Source: Prosopocoilus inquinatus
Taxonomy: Eukaryota > Arthropoda > Insecta > Coleoptera > Lucanidae
Assembly: GCA_036172665.1 (NCBI GenBank)
Contig: CM069870.1
Location: 57,908,212 to 57,972,211 of the forward strand
Direction of reading: 5' to 3'
DNA length: 64,000 nucleotides
Within the stretch, counting starts at the first letter, position 1. The number at the start of each line of letters is the position of its first letter. Position numbers and translations under genes: made by a program. A model generated the notes under the pieces. That model worked only from the letters and a program-made list of their open reading frames with translations. It did not search any database and was not told the origin of the DNA. Positions 11,712 to 22,201 of the stretch are shown here, piece by piece.

Positions 11712-12259
11712 CTAAGAGTGAGTTTCGATTAATGTTAAGTGAGTATTTGTTGATTCAATAACAAACCAATTCGAAAATTCATTTATACTTTTTATTAAAA
11801 AATTACCAATAATTAAAAAGGGAAAGGCGTGAAGCCAAGATGGAGTAGTTAAATAAGAATAGGTGCCATCTTAGAGAATCGAGTATGCTCGGATTGAAAG
11901 CTCGTCAGGGTTGTGTCAGCCTCGTCCTTGGGGTTCAGGACAGGTATGTTCGTGACTGTTGCTCTTTCTTTCGAGCAAGTTATTATTGTCAGACTTCCCT
12001 TCCCACTTTTTGGTTCTAGCTTATTTCTCCTACCACTTTTAGTAATGACTCGTGGGGGTACAACTCATTGCTATTGTCGGTTGAGGTCCAGATGTTCAAG
12101 CTTGGTGAGTAAGCATTGGTTTTGGGCTGACTGTGATGATCGTTTTGGCAAAGCAGCAGGGCGTTGATGTGAACCCGGCTTTCGGCGAAGCAGGTCCGAA
12201 CCGAAATCTTCACACATCAATGGTGGCGAAGAACCAGATCCGCCACAGGCGATGACTAA
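11712..12259. other. Non-coding, nothing recognised
   Basis: Open frames on both strands overlap each other here and contain no recognisable domain. Confidence 0.4.
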
Positions 12260-12387
12260 GGCCCAGTTTTACAATGACGGTTTAACTTTGAGCCGAAGCT
12301 TAAATCCTTCACACCAATTGTTGAAATAATCGTTGTTAAGGGTTTAAGCCTCAGCTCAAAGTTGAGCCGCATTTGTAAAACTGGACC
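12260..12387. mobile_element. 128-bp palindromic MITE with TAA duplication (PIF/Harbinger-like)
   Basis: Inverted arms of about 50 bases: GGCCCAGTTTTACAATGACG on the left against GGTCCAGTTTTACAAATGCG inward from the right, continuing through the AACTTTGAGC block. It is flanked by TAA on both sides (12257-12259 and 12388-12390), the usual 3-bp target duplication of PIF/Harbinger elements. Confidence 0.7.
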
Positions 12388-12837
12388 TAAGTTGGGAAAT
12401 ACCCTAGTTTGCGATTACAGTCTTAGGCTGAATTTTGCGAATTGTTATTACTTTTACTGTTTTGCTTTGGAAGCTTCACGTCAATTATATATAAACTCAC
12501 GTTTCAATATATGCAAAGCTTTTGACGGATCGCCATTGGTTAGCTTGATTACTTAAATTTGTTTAAATGAAGATTGTTGACAAGTACATGTTTAATTACG
12601 TAAAATTTTTGTCGTTTAAAATATTTTGGCTTTGTTGGTCTATTGATTGCCTATTTAAGGGTGCGTACATACTAGGGTAATATTAAGGGTGCACATACAT
12701 TACTACTGTCGACATGTTTGATTGTTATTAAATATTGTTGCATAAGTTGAGGCATTTTTTTTCCTTCGATCCTCTCTTGGTCTCGGGTTAAGATTAGGTG
12801 TCGCTCTTTTATTTTCGCGTTTATGAAACACATTCAA
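12388..12837. other. Non-coding, nothing recognised
   Basis: AT-rich sequence with no domain or repeat recognised, up to the foldback-family fragment. Confidence 0.4.
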
Positions 12838-13303
12838 TAAATTAATTTCTAATTATTTCAAATCAACCGGATGAAACTCGGGAAGCACTTGAAACGAAAG
12901 AGCTCGATGTATACTTTCATACCCTGTAAAGAAAATGTTGGTTCAAGAGGTATGGACGTTTTTTTTTTACTGTTTTATTGCTGTAAACGTCACATTCGAT
13001 TAATTTGTAATTACTTTAAATCAACTGGCTAGAAATTTCAAGAGGCACTTTTAAATACATGTGGATGTTTACTTTACGACTGTGAAAACAATTTTTTTGA
13101 TTTGTTATGGGAACTTAATTTAAGTATTCAACTTAATATCAAATATTTTTCAATTTGTTGGTATGAAGAGAATGTACACGTTATACTCTTTGCAATAGGT
13201 TAAATATTACTGATCTGTGATCGTTATTTTAGTGTCGACAGTATTTTGAAATTTTATAACTATTGCTCGAATTTTATTGCTGACTTCTCATCCATCTGAT
13301 AAA
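12838..13303 (+). mobile_element. Partial copy of the foldback-like family (right half)
   Basis: Shares two internal units containing AATTAATTTCTAATTA..CAAATCAACCGG (near 12841 and 12997), and then the whole right arm, with the complete element at 37363-38372. The match ends at GACTTCTCATC near 13300, the same terminus as there. The left arm is missing, so this is a truncated and diverged copy. Confidence 0.65.
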
Positions 13304-13686
13304 GACCCTGTGTCCTAATCGTCTGTTGAGGAGAGAGAATTTATAAATAAAAGTGAGAGTGGAATGTATTGACTTCTGTACAAAAGTAGAGTCTTTTCAT
13401 CCTAGTTAGAAGTCGTTCATTTCGGATATATATAACTTGTAGTTTTACTTTAAAGTGACTTCAAAACAGGACTCTAATTGATTTCTTTTCGATCTCGGTA
13501 CGTTTTTCGAATAAAAGTCATTCACTGACTTTCAAAACTTTGCAGCTTTAAATTAATCAATTTAGATCTCGGTTCGAGTAATGATAAAAACTGATTTAAT
13601 TTTAGTTTATGATTGCTTTAAGAGAACCACTATGCCAGCAACTTTTTGTCGAGACGCTTATGAACGGGTTAATTAATTTGAAAATA
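13304..13686. other. Non-coding, nothing recognised
   Basis: AT-rich spacer; no coding or repeat signal recognised. Confidence 0.4.
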
Positions 13687-13877
13687 CAGTATAATCTCTT
13701 TAATCTGAACATGCCCTACTTCGAATCTTCAATAATCCGAACTGCAAAGTAGCATAGTGATTCCTGCCACATAAATGAGGAAATCCCTTGGTTCTATGTT
13801 TTTTTAAGAACTGCTCTCTTAGAGCTGCTTTTCCTGCTTTGCGGATTTGGAGAATTATTGATTAAAGAGGGAGTATG
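13687..13877. mobile_element. Small pogo/Tigger-like MITE (tentative)
   Basis: The left end, CAGTATAATCTCTTTAATCT, preceded by TA, has the form of pogo-family ends. The inverse, GATTAAAGAGGGAGTATG, lies at the right. A subterminal block containing CCGAACTGCAAAG also has an inverted partner (CTTTGCGGATTTGG). A further inverted match to 13824-13857 occurs at about 14059-14093 just outside. No transposase. Confidence 0.45.
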
Positions 13878-15923
13878 AAGTACGTAAGTTTAACGTAAAT
13901 TGTTAAAAATATTAAGAAAAATTAACTCTTAAAATAACCACCTGAACTACTACACGAAATTCACAAGAAAAATTGAAAACACTTGAACTCTCCCACGCCA
14001 ATAGGAGAAGTGATCATGTGGTCGACGAAAACCGATGACAAAAATCCACATATACACAATTCTCCAAATCTCCAAAGCAGGAAAAGTAGCTTTGCTGTTC
14101 GTTGTTCATTAGAACGTTGACCGTTTAGTCAGTACAGTTTTATTTAAATTGGAATTTAGAATGAAGACTACTTCTAAAAGAAAATACGTTAATTAATCGA
14201 TAAAAGAAAGAATGATGTGGGTTACTAATTCTTGATAAGAAACTTTTCGTTGTGAGAATATTGCAATTCGTAAGTTAATTGATAAGAAGAGTTTACCTAT
14301 TTTGCTTGAATAACAAAGAACAAACTAAAATTCCATTCCAGTATCGATAACAACGTAAAAACGACCTTATATGTTCGCTCAACTCTTTTGCACTTCCACA
14401 AAGAAGTGATACATGACAAAATCAAGAAGAAATGGCGAGAGATAAAATATTCGCTTATAAAGAGGTATAAGGTTTAAACAATAACAATAAATCCATGTTA
14501 AGCACGGGTGTCATAAAGAAACCTTTTGATTACTCTCTTTCTTCCACTTTCTCTTATAAATATGAAGTATATGAGATGGCAAAATGTTTCAGTTACGGAA
14601 TAATTACTTCAGAAAATGCTTCTTGTATAAGCAATAGTCGAATTTTCAGTACCACTACAAGAACTTTCTTCTTAATTTTAAACAGTTACAATAACAACGT
14701 AAGAATGAGGATAATGTGAGCCTACTCGTAGCTCACATTATCCTTCAACTCCTCTGCCCAAATGATGCATAGCTAAATCAAGAGAAAGAGACTTCCTGTA
14801 CCATGCCCATTATGTTTTTTTTAAAAGAAAATCCGAATCAACCAGTGCAATTATCAGTTAGAATTAAAGTGGTCCTATTGTACTTTGATTTGCTTATTCA
14901 ACAGTGAGTGTTTACAGCCAACCTGTACATATACGTGAATATATACTTACTAAAGAAAATGGCATGTCATCAAAACAAGAATACTGGTAATTATTATTGA
15001 ATTTTTATGATACCTTTTTATTATCTGGATACAACACAACATCCTGTTGTGGTCAAAAGAAAGTAGTTAACTGAGAGTTATACGTATACATTTTGTTTTA
15101 TTTCGAATGGACTCATAATTTAACATTAATAAAAGTTTTATAGATTTACAACATATGATTCAAATTAATGTCTGGGAATATCCGTGAATTAACATACGAC
15201 ACAAAAGGATCTGCCATAAACAGGCGTGTGTTTGTATCATAAACATGTGCCATTTGCAAATTGGGATCTATTAATAATAATTGAGACATTGACTTAGCAG
15301 CACAAAAGCCATTGACATTGTTGTTGCTTTATAAAAAAAACCGCCGGCGATTATAGCACCAATTCAGCGTGCCTTGAGTCCATAAATAAAATCTCGAAGT
15401 CTTTACAGCCAGACGGCCAATAAATGACAATGTAACAACGGCGCAAAATACTTGTGACGTGACTTCTTTGCTTTATTCTGATCGCAGGAGTGCATATTCC
15501 TGCGTTTATCGAGTTGGCATCATAAACTTTAATAGGATTTGAAAGACGTTCTTCATCCGAGTCCATTACGAAATGACCTACGTACGTCTGCAGGTACTAT
15601 CAAAATTAATGATTTGGGAAAACACTGTACAAGCAAATGATCGTAAAATGTTTTATTCCCATTTAATAAGAGTTTCAGTAATTTAAGTAACATTAATTTT
15701 TCTTGTTAGTGAGGAGTTTATTGCGTCTTAAAATGCCGGATCTTCTAAATCCTTTTCATGTCCCTCCAAGCAGCGAATCGTTTTAAATTTTAATTGTTTA
15801 TGGGAAATACATTTTTTCCCAATCACGTATTTCAATACCTACAATACCTACTTTGAGTTTTGCTTAATACACTGCTCTCACCTGAATGTAATTACGTTAC
15901 CTCCTGATTAATTAACGGAAACG
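13878..15923. other. Non-coding; one perfect hairpin at 14708-14744
   Basis: AT-rich DNA. Short open frames (for example 15351-15566 on the minus strand and 14495-14719 on the plus strand) have no recognisable domain and no repeat partner. The only structure that stands out is the 14-bp perfect inverted repeat listed separately. Confidence 0.4.
14708..14744. repeat. Perfect 14-bp inverted repeat
   Basis: AGGATAATGTGAGC at 14708-14721 and its exact reverse complement at 14731-14744 are separated by a 9-base loop. No T-run or coding context suggests a terminator. It may be the core of a tiny MITE or simply a local inversion. Confidence 0.6.
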
Positions 15924-16140
15924 GTGACAAGTTAGCACTGAGGAAGACTATAGGCCGTCCCGAATTAGAACTCAAGACGGAGATGGGCTGGGTCAAAGTT
16001 TAAGGGCGCCAGGGAGTGAGATCCCAGTTGATTTATACACCACTTCAGAACCGCCTCCCAAAGTTCACAGCGTGCGCCAAAATTCGGAAAACCTCCAGGA
16101 AACATTTTACACTCATGCAATCAAAATAGGTAGTCGTCGC
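15924..16140 (+). repeat. Dispersed repeat family X, copy A
   Basis: It can be aligned with 49679-49900. Shared blocks include GTCCCGAA at the start, GGCGCCAGGGAG against GGCGTCAGGGAG, a TATACAC block, and CGCCTCCCAAAGTT against CGACTCCCAGAGTTT followed by CAGCGTGC/TAGCGTGC. No reading frame is conserved between the copies and no Pol III boxes are obvious, so the type of element is unknown. Confidence 0.55.
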
Positions 16141-16325
16141 AGCAAAACACCAAGACGTGCTTAAAAAGGCTTACATTAACGCACAAATATATATAAAGTA
16201 CAATAATAACAGTAGCCCGTCGTCATCTTAAAATATTCTGATAAGCACTTCGGGAACAGTATTACCAAAATGCTCGTGATTAACCGAGGTTCAATCAAAT
16301 CCTGTAGCTACTGGTCTACACAAAC

Positions 16326-17155
16326 GTGAACCGATAATCGACTCTACTTAAATTAAACGCAACTTAAATCATTCGGGAAAATGTTAAATTAATGCACCAA
16401 TATATGTCGGTATATTTGCGTCATATACTAACAAGCGATAAATAAATGATAACCAAATTGGTACGTTACGATTTTTGTTGAAGTTCGAAATGTATCGCTG
16501 TCTTCAGCTCTCACTTGTAAACAAGCATCACGGAGCAACGCCGCCACTCGTGGTACGTCAAACTTCAATTTCGTGCTTGTTGCCAACTGTCGTGCACCGA
16601 TGATTTTTATTTGTAGTTCCAATAATGTCCCTGCTCTTCGCTGAATCCTTTCCCATTTCGGCCGTTTAAAAATTATGTTGTCAGGAGAGTTTACTTCCCG
16701 CCCCTCACAATACTGACATCGGCTTGACTCTCTCTTTCTGAATTTGTGAACCGATAATCGACTCTACTTAAATTAAACGCAACTTAAATCATTCGGGAAA
16801 ATGTTAAATTAATGCACCAACATATGTCGGTATATTTGCGTCAAATACTAACAAGCGATAAATAACTGATAACCAAATTGGTACGTTACGATTTCTGTTG
16901 AATGTATCGCTGTCTTCAGCTCTCACTTGTAAACAAGCATCACGGAGCAACGCCGCCACTCGTGGTACGTCAAACTTCAATTTCGTGCTTGTTGCCAACT
17001 GTCGTGCACCGATGATTTTTATTTATAGTTCCAATAATGTCCCTGCTCTTCGCCGAATCCTTTCCCATTTCGGCCGTTTAAAAATTATGTTGTCAGGAGA
17101 GTCTACTTCCCGCCCCTCACAATACTGACATCGGGTTGACTCTCTCTTTCTGAAT
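16326..17155 (-). repeat. Tandem duplication of an R1-like LINE 3' end
   Basis: Two head-to-tail copies (about 16326-16746 and 16747-17155) are nearly identical, differing by a few substitutions and small indels. On the minus strand both encode CEGREV, then a WERI block, and then an LRDACLQVRAED tail. This resembles the C-terminal Cys-His knuckle region that follows the reverse transcriptase in R1-type LINEs, and the RT part of such an element lies directly upstream on the same strand (17240-18060). The duplication therefore seems to have copied only the LINE 3' end. The high identity between the units suggests a rather recent event. Confidence 0.6.
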
Positions 17156-17239
17156 TTTTTGAGATATTCTCCAAAACATATACAAATAGTCTGTTTCCAC
17201 ATCTTCTCTTCTCTTGTGCATCACGCTGTGTCTTTTATA

Positions 17240-18060
17240 AAGACCTAGGCCCATCCATCGTACTGAGTTTATTTCCTTTGCCATGCCTCAAAGAAATTTT
17301 TTCTTGCCAAGGTCTTTATTTGATGCTCTTCCTAGTACACTTTCACGCGTTCTACTGCTTACAGTTTGATAGGGGCAATCCCGGCTATGACCAGGATGGC
17401 TACGGTAGATACCGTTTTGTACACAGACTCCACCCTTATGGCAACCACCTTGTTTACCCTTTCAAGCATCATTCTAGTGCCTGTACTTCATCGCACATGC
17501 CCATATCGGAGCAGACCACAATATCACCGAAGAGACCACCACAGCGAGCAGCTTCCTCTTCTTTGGACCAGGTCCATCCACGTTTGGCATGAGCCTGGCT
17601 AATGCCGTGTATGTTTTTTGAGCATTGTTCGCAGTCTCCCTGACATGGTTGGCCATACGCATGTTCCGGTCCAGGTGAACCCTAAGATATTTCACTTGTT
17701 TACTAGACAGGACTTGTGTGTCCTCGACTTTGACCACCAACCGCGTCAGGTTTCTTTTGCCCTCAGTCTTTTCTGCAGCAAGTGACACTTTCATTTCTTC
17801 TAGAGTGTTCTCACTCTTTCAACTGCGAACGCGGCTCTCTCCTCCAGCAGTGTCACATTTCTTGCGCTGGTAACTATAGCCAGGTCGTCTGCGAAAGCTA
17901 CAAACGTGGACCCAGTCAACAGGTCCTCTTCCAGAAGCCTGTTATATATGTGATTCCATGGGGTTGGTCCTAGAACAGATCGCATGTGATGTGTTTTTGC
18001 GTACCATCCGGCGTGATAGCCCTATCAGTCAAGTAGGATTGAATAATCTTCCTCGTTGTG
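17240..18060 (-). pseudogene. R1-like LINE reverse transcriptase, broken
   Basis: Minus-strand frames give, in order: KIIQSYLTDRAI (start of the palm region), SVLGPTPWNHIYN, FVAFADDLAIV (catalytic F/YADD box), an LAAEKTEG block, VKYLRVHLDRNMRMANHVR (the YLGV-LD thumb block), LARLMPNVDGPGPKKRK, SSVILWSAPIWA, and YKTVSTVAILVIAGIAPIKL. This order and wording fit the R1 clade of non-LTR retrotransposons. In-frame stops (for example just before the D-Q-P-H stretch at about 17970) and frameshifts separate the blocks. The endonuclease and ORF1 are absent, as expected for a 5'-truncated copy. Its 3' end continues into the duplicated segment at 16326-17155. Confidence 0.8.
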
Positions 18061-18658
18061 TAATTAATTTAATACTTGTGAAGGAACCAGATAATCTCCC
18101 TCCACGCCGCTGTATTGCTGCCGAGAATGATCTGCATCTAGCAAATCGAACGTTACTGAAGGCGTCGAAAATTCCAGTATCATTGTTTTTAATCAGAATT
18201 TTGCATCAACCATGCAACAATTTACGAGAAACTCACACACACACGTGTGTGCCATGTGAAGTCAACACGCCAAGGGAAGCATACTGACGACTCCGGAAGC
18301 GAATTGCAAAGATTGCACAGAATGGCTACCTGTCAAAACACAGAGATAGATACAATCGCATAGCAAAAAAATTTAAAGTTTTTTATTTAAAGTTAGTTTA
18401 AAAGTTTTTTTTTATTGTGCGTATGTTCCCTGTGGTTCTAGGATGGTTCTAGCTAGACGACGAGATCCTTGCGAGAACTAACACAAGACTAATAACAATA
18501 AGACTCTAGTTTTAGAACTATTTGGATCATACCCAAAACGGACCACTTCAAAGTGAAGCAAATGTACAAATTAAATAAACGATTTCACATTCTAATATTC
18601 ATTTAATGTACCTACCTTGATTAGTGAAATATCTAGAGCACCGTACATACTATTTTTT
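18061..18658. other. Non-coding, nothing recognised
   Basis: Holds a short CA/TG dinucleotide hairpin (near 18232-18250) and T-rich runs near 18380-18412. The open frame at its left is antisense to the LINE remnant. Confidence 0.4.
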
Positions 18659-18782
18659 AAGGGTGTACTGTCTTACAGAAGTGAATATTCGACACTTTCG
18701 CTTTATTTATATTAGCCCGCCACGTACGCAAGGGTATTATACTCTCTTACAAAAATGAATATTCGACACTTTCACCTTATTT
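18659..18782. repeat. Two-unit tandem repeat, about 71 bp
   Basis: AAGGGTG..CTCTTACA..GAATATTCGACACTTTC occurs at about 18659 and again at about 18730, each followed by CTTATTT or TTTATTT. Only two units are present. Confidence 0.6.
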
Positions 18783-18842
18783 GCCACATACACACATGCT
18801 TATCCGGCGCTCCCGGTATGTAGTGGACTTGGCGCACAGACT
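18781..18842 (+). repeat. Left arm of inverted pair flanking a dead mariner; tRNA-like words
   Basis: GCCACATACACACATGCTTA, then GCTCCCGG and GTGGACTTGGCGCAC, have an inverted counterpart at about 20440-20510. The right arm read on the minus strand contains TGGCGGACTTGGTCAGCGC, which resembles a tRNA A-box. The pair may be two copies of a tRNA-derived SINE head in opposite orientation. No B box is seen in either. Confidence 0.4.
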
Positions 18843-18991
18843 TAGTATGTTTAGGGAGGAAAACGTTCGCTCCAAGTACGCGGGTTTAAACGTGCATCCA
18901 GGCTCGCGAGTCTTACTTATCGTTTCAAAATTACGTTTACAGGCAAATCAGGTTTTAATAAATTAACTAATAAACGAATATACCGTGCCTT

Positions 18992-20300
18992 CAATTGAAT
19001 TCCTCATTAAAGTGGGCTATAATTTCACTGTTTTTTTTCCTAAGATTTGCAGCACTGATACCTGTTCAATTATTTAATTAAACAAATGTCAAATTAACAC
19101 TTTGTATTTTCAATTACTTCAAAATGTCAGAATTACAGCAGAAAACATTTATTGTTGAAAGTTATTTTCAAACCGGTAGAATAGAAAATGGACAGTTAGT
19201 TTACTCAATTAAACAGTGTGTACAGAAGTTTCGACAGCAGTTTCCTAATTTTGCTATTACTTATGAACAGCTAGTTAAACATATCCATGCTTGTGTCCTT
19301 AAATTTCGTGAAACAGGATGACTTGGTCGCGAAACGGGGAGCGGAGCAGCTAAGAAAAGGACTGCAGCCTGCATTGAAGATGTTCGGAATCGAATGGAAC
19401 ACTCTCCCAAGAAATCTATTGCGAAACTTACACAAGAAGTTCAGCTATCAGTGGGAACATGTCACACTATTCTTAAAAAAGACTTAAAGCTTTATCCATA
19501 TAAGATTCAAGCAGCCCACGAACTCAGGCCAGTAGATTTTCACAGAAGAACAGAATATTATCAGTGGTTTCTTGACAACTTAAACAACCACGACATTCTT
19601 GACAAGTGTTTCTTTTGCAATGAGGCCTGGTTTCATCTCTCAGGGTATTTAAATAAACAGAATATGAGAATATGGTCAGCAGAAAATCCCCATGAATTTG
19701 TGGAAACTCCATTACATCCATTAAAAATTTGTGTTTGGCTAGTAGTGTCAAGAAGGCGTATCATCGGACCAATATTTTTTAACGACTCAGTAACTGCTGA
19801 AAGATACCGAAATGAGTTATTAGAACCTTTCATTAATCAACTACATGATGATGAACTTACAGAAGGGTTTTTTCAGCAAGACAATGCTACTGCTCACACA
19901 GCTCATCAAACAATGACTTTCCTGCAGCAGTTTTTCGATAATCGGATTGTGAATTTTCCTGCAAGGTGTCCGGATCTCACAATTATGGATTACTTCACTT
20001 ATCCACACAGTTTTTTGAACTAGACGTCACACAATCGAAGAACTTCGAGCGGGCATTACAGATGTGTGTGTGCTAACATAACCCCCGAACACTTAGCAAA
20101 TGGGTTTGAAAACATGAAACGCAGGGTACGCTTATATATTCAAACTGAAGGAGAGCACTTTGAGCATCTACTTTAAAGTTTAATGTTGTGTTTTTATTTG
20201 ATGTTATGATCAGTACTGACAGTTAATGACAACTGTCTTTCTAGAATTGTGTCGTCAACTTCATAAAAAAATCACAGCTTACTTTAATGAGGAATTCAAT
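18992..20300 (+). mobile_element. Tc1/mariner-type element, about 1.3 kb, inactive
   Basis: Inverted ends of about 37 bases: CAATTGAATTCCTCATTAAA at the left against TAATTGAATTCCTCATTAAA inward from the right, continuing through the GCTATAATTTC/GCTGTGATTTT block. Between the ends lies a single broken transposase gene in the plus orientation. The size and the one-gene layout are those of a mariner-like element. The exact target duplication is not clear. Confidence 0.75.
19124..20175 (+). pseudogene. Mariner-like transposase, frameshifted and with first catalytic Asp lost
   Basis: Residues 1-65 (from 19124) form the paired-type helix-turn-helix region, starting MSELQQKTFIVESYF. A frameshift near 19320 moves the reading to a frame with the second DNA-binding half (KKSIAKLTQEVQLSVGTCH). 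The catalytic domain follows: CNEAWFHLSGYLN (family usually has DEAWFHL, so the first Asp is Asn), NPHEFVETPLHPLKICVW, and FFQQDNATAHTAH with the second Asp kept. PARCPDLTIMD keeps the third Asp, but the spacing from the second is 35 residues, so a few may be deleted. Another frameshift after 20015 leads to a C-terminal tail readable as RRVRLYIQTEGEHFEHLL up to about 20175. It cannot be functional. There is no close similarity to the D,D41D element at 28 kb, so two mariner lineages are present. Confidence 0.85.
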
Positions 20301-20418
20301 TACGGTTTGTAAGCTATTGGACCATTTATTGGCCAGAATACAAGTTCTTGGAGGTTTTATTCAAATCTGCCGTCTATCTAAGTTTTTCAATTTGGCTTGC
20401 TAATCTATGGGCAACAAC

Positions 20419-20510
20419 GTAGCCGGCTGGTGGCGTACTTGGTGCGCTGACCAAGTCCGCCACGAGCCGGGAGCAACTGATAAGTATGTGCGTGTGTGGC
20501 ATACTATTTT
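20419..20510 (-). repeat. Right arm of inverted pair; strong GC-rich hairpin
   Basis: The segment contains a hairpin with arms of about 21 bases (CCGGCTGGTGGCGTACTTGG against CCAAGTCCGCCACGAGCCGG, two mismatches) and a 6-base loop. Its right half, on the minus strand, matches 18781-18842. It lies about 120 bp beyond the end of the dead mariner. Confidence 0.5.
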
Positions 20511-21979
20511 GTCTGTGTTTAATAAACGATTACGGCACTGGGGCTATTATCAGTAATATAAGAATACCACAAAATAAGTTATCCGTATTTAGAAGGTTTA
20601 ATTTATTAATCACTAAATTCCATTATGCAACCGTAAAAATATTAAATTATAAAAGAAGATGGAGGGAGAACATTAATAGATAATAAAATTTGAAGGAATA
20701 TGTAATTAACTTTTTTTTATCATTTTGGAAGAGTATGATCTTAAGTTTTCTCGTTTATTAAACGCGCGAAAGTTGCAAGTAATCAAAGTCAGAGAAACGT
20801 GCGATCTTAGCTTGCATACCGCGTTGTTTACTTGCGGAAAATTTTCCACGTACCCGGTTATTTGCGTACCGCATTTAAAATTGCACAACGTCCTAGTTAT
20901 TGCAGACATGAACGAAATGAACATAACGCAGTTTTGTGCCCGAAAAAATTTGTATATTGAAAGTAGCTCAGGTATTTCTATCTCGGAAATTCACTAAATA
21001 CAGCAGCGCTTTCAGTTTCGAAGTATCGTTGAGGAAAATGCTTTTTACATCGCTGGTGATTGCAGACCATCACACTCCAACCACGACGAATTTAATTCCC
21101 TTATTTACTAGTCAGTACTCGTCCAGCTGAAGCATTAACTCAATTAATTTTATGAAACTAGTGTACGCTAAACTAAAAATAACGACGTAAATTGATAGAA
21201 ATTAAGATGTTAACGAGTTACTGTGTTTGTTGCTGCTCGCTGACTGTTTAACTTGTCCGGATCATTGTGCCACTCTTTAATTAATCCGGTCTTCTCTGCG
21301 CGATGTCCATTTCAATTTAACTGTCGGAGGCAGCCGATTATTACTGCGTCACCGAATTTTCAGAATTCTATATTTAATCACGCCCCTACTTATTTCTAAC
21401 TTCTTCTCTATTTATTCTCCAAGGCATTCTTAATTACACGCAAGTTTAAAAGAACTATGCACTTAAGAAGTAGAAACTGCCTCCAGAAGTTTGTAATTGT
21501 GGCAGGTCTGTGCAGGTGTGCATACGATTACGTATCCTTGCTTTTATCACCCCACAGAAAATGCAGTACCTATTATCATAATTTGCGTGTCGAGTTGCGC
21601 AAAATGTTTTAATAATTATTATCGTGAGTACCATTAAATTTTATGTTTAGGTGCCAATAAAGACTTTATTAAACTTGATAAAACCTCTTGTTTAAATGAA
21701 GGCTAATTTCGCAGTATTTAATGATCCTTACGAATACTACCAAAGTTTTAACTCACTTGTTGTTATAATGGACGCCTTTAATAAAAGTTAGTAGTCGTAT
21801 AATAATAATATACTGTAAATGATATAAGAAATCAAAAGGGTTTTGTGGGCAACAGCGATTGAATTGATTAAATTTTGAGTATTAGCGGCATTCACTTGAA
21901 AGGTAATTAAATTTTGATACGCAAATTCCGGTAACAATCCAGCGTGTAAACGTAATACATCTCTTGTTTTGAAATATAC
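20511..21979. other. Non-coding, nothing recognised
   Basis: Overlapping open frames on both strands at 20706-20997 show no domain. From about 21180 to 21480 the sequence is unique-looking with balanced composition. No repeat or RNA gene is recognised. Confidence 0.4.
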
Positions 21980-22199
21980 AGATTCAGTCAGGCAACTAGG
22001 TAGGTAGGTGTGGAGACCTCGCATAAGTTACCTCTACAAACGCATTCGTACACTCTAAAAACAGATTATTACCACGCAACCAAATATTACACGTAACTAA
22101 TTATTAGTTTTCCAGTAATAATAAATTATTACGTAGCAATAATTCGTTTTCAGAGTGAACGAAGCTTGCACCGTCTACCTAGTTGTCTGATTGACCCTG
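21980..22199. mobile_element. 220-bp fully palindromic MITE with TA flanks
   Basis: The left end CAGATTCAGTCAGGCAACTA and the right end (inward) CAGGGTCAATCAGACAACTA are inverted repeats. The inversion continues through the whole element (CACTCTAAAAACAGATTATT against CACTCTGAAAACGAATTATT). TA lies on both sides (21978-21979 and 22200-22201), the target of Tc1/mariner elements. No coding sequence. Confidence 0.75.
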
Positions 22200-22201
22200 T
22201 A

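Noticed and set aside
15351..15566. 71-codon minus-strand frame starting MDSDEERL, like some transposase starts
   Set aside because: The acidic start is too short to be diagnostic, and nothing downstream resembles a transposase.
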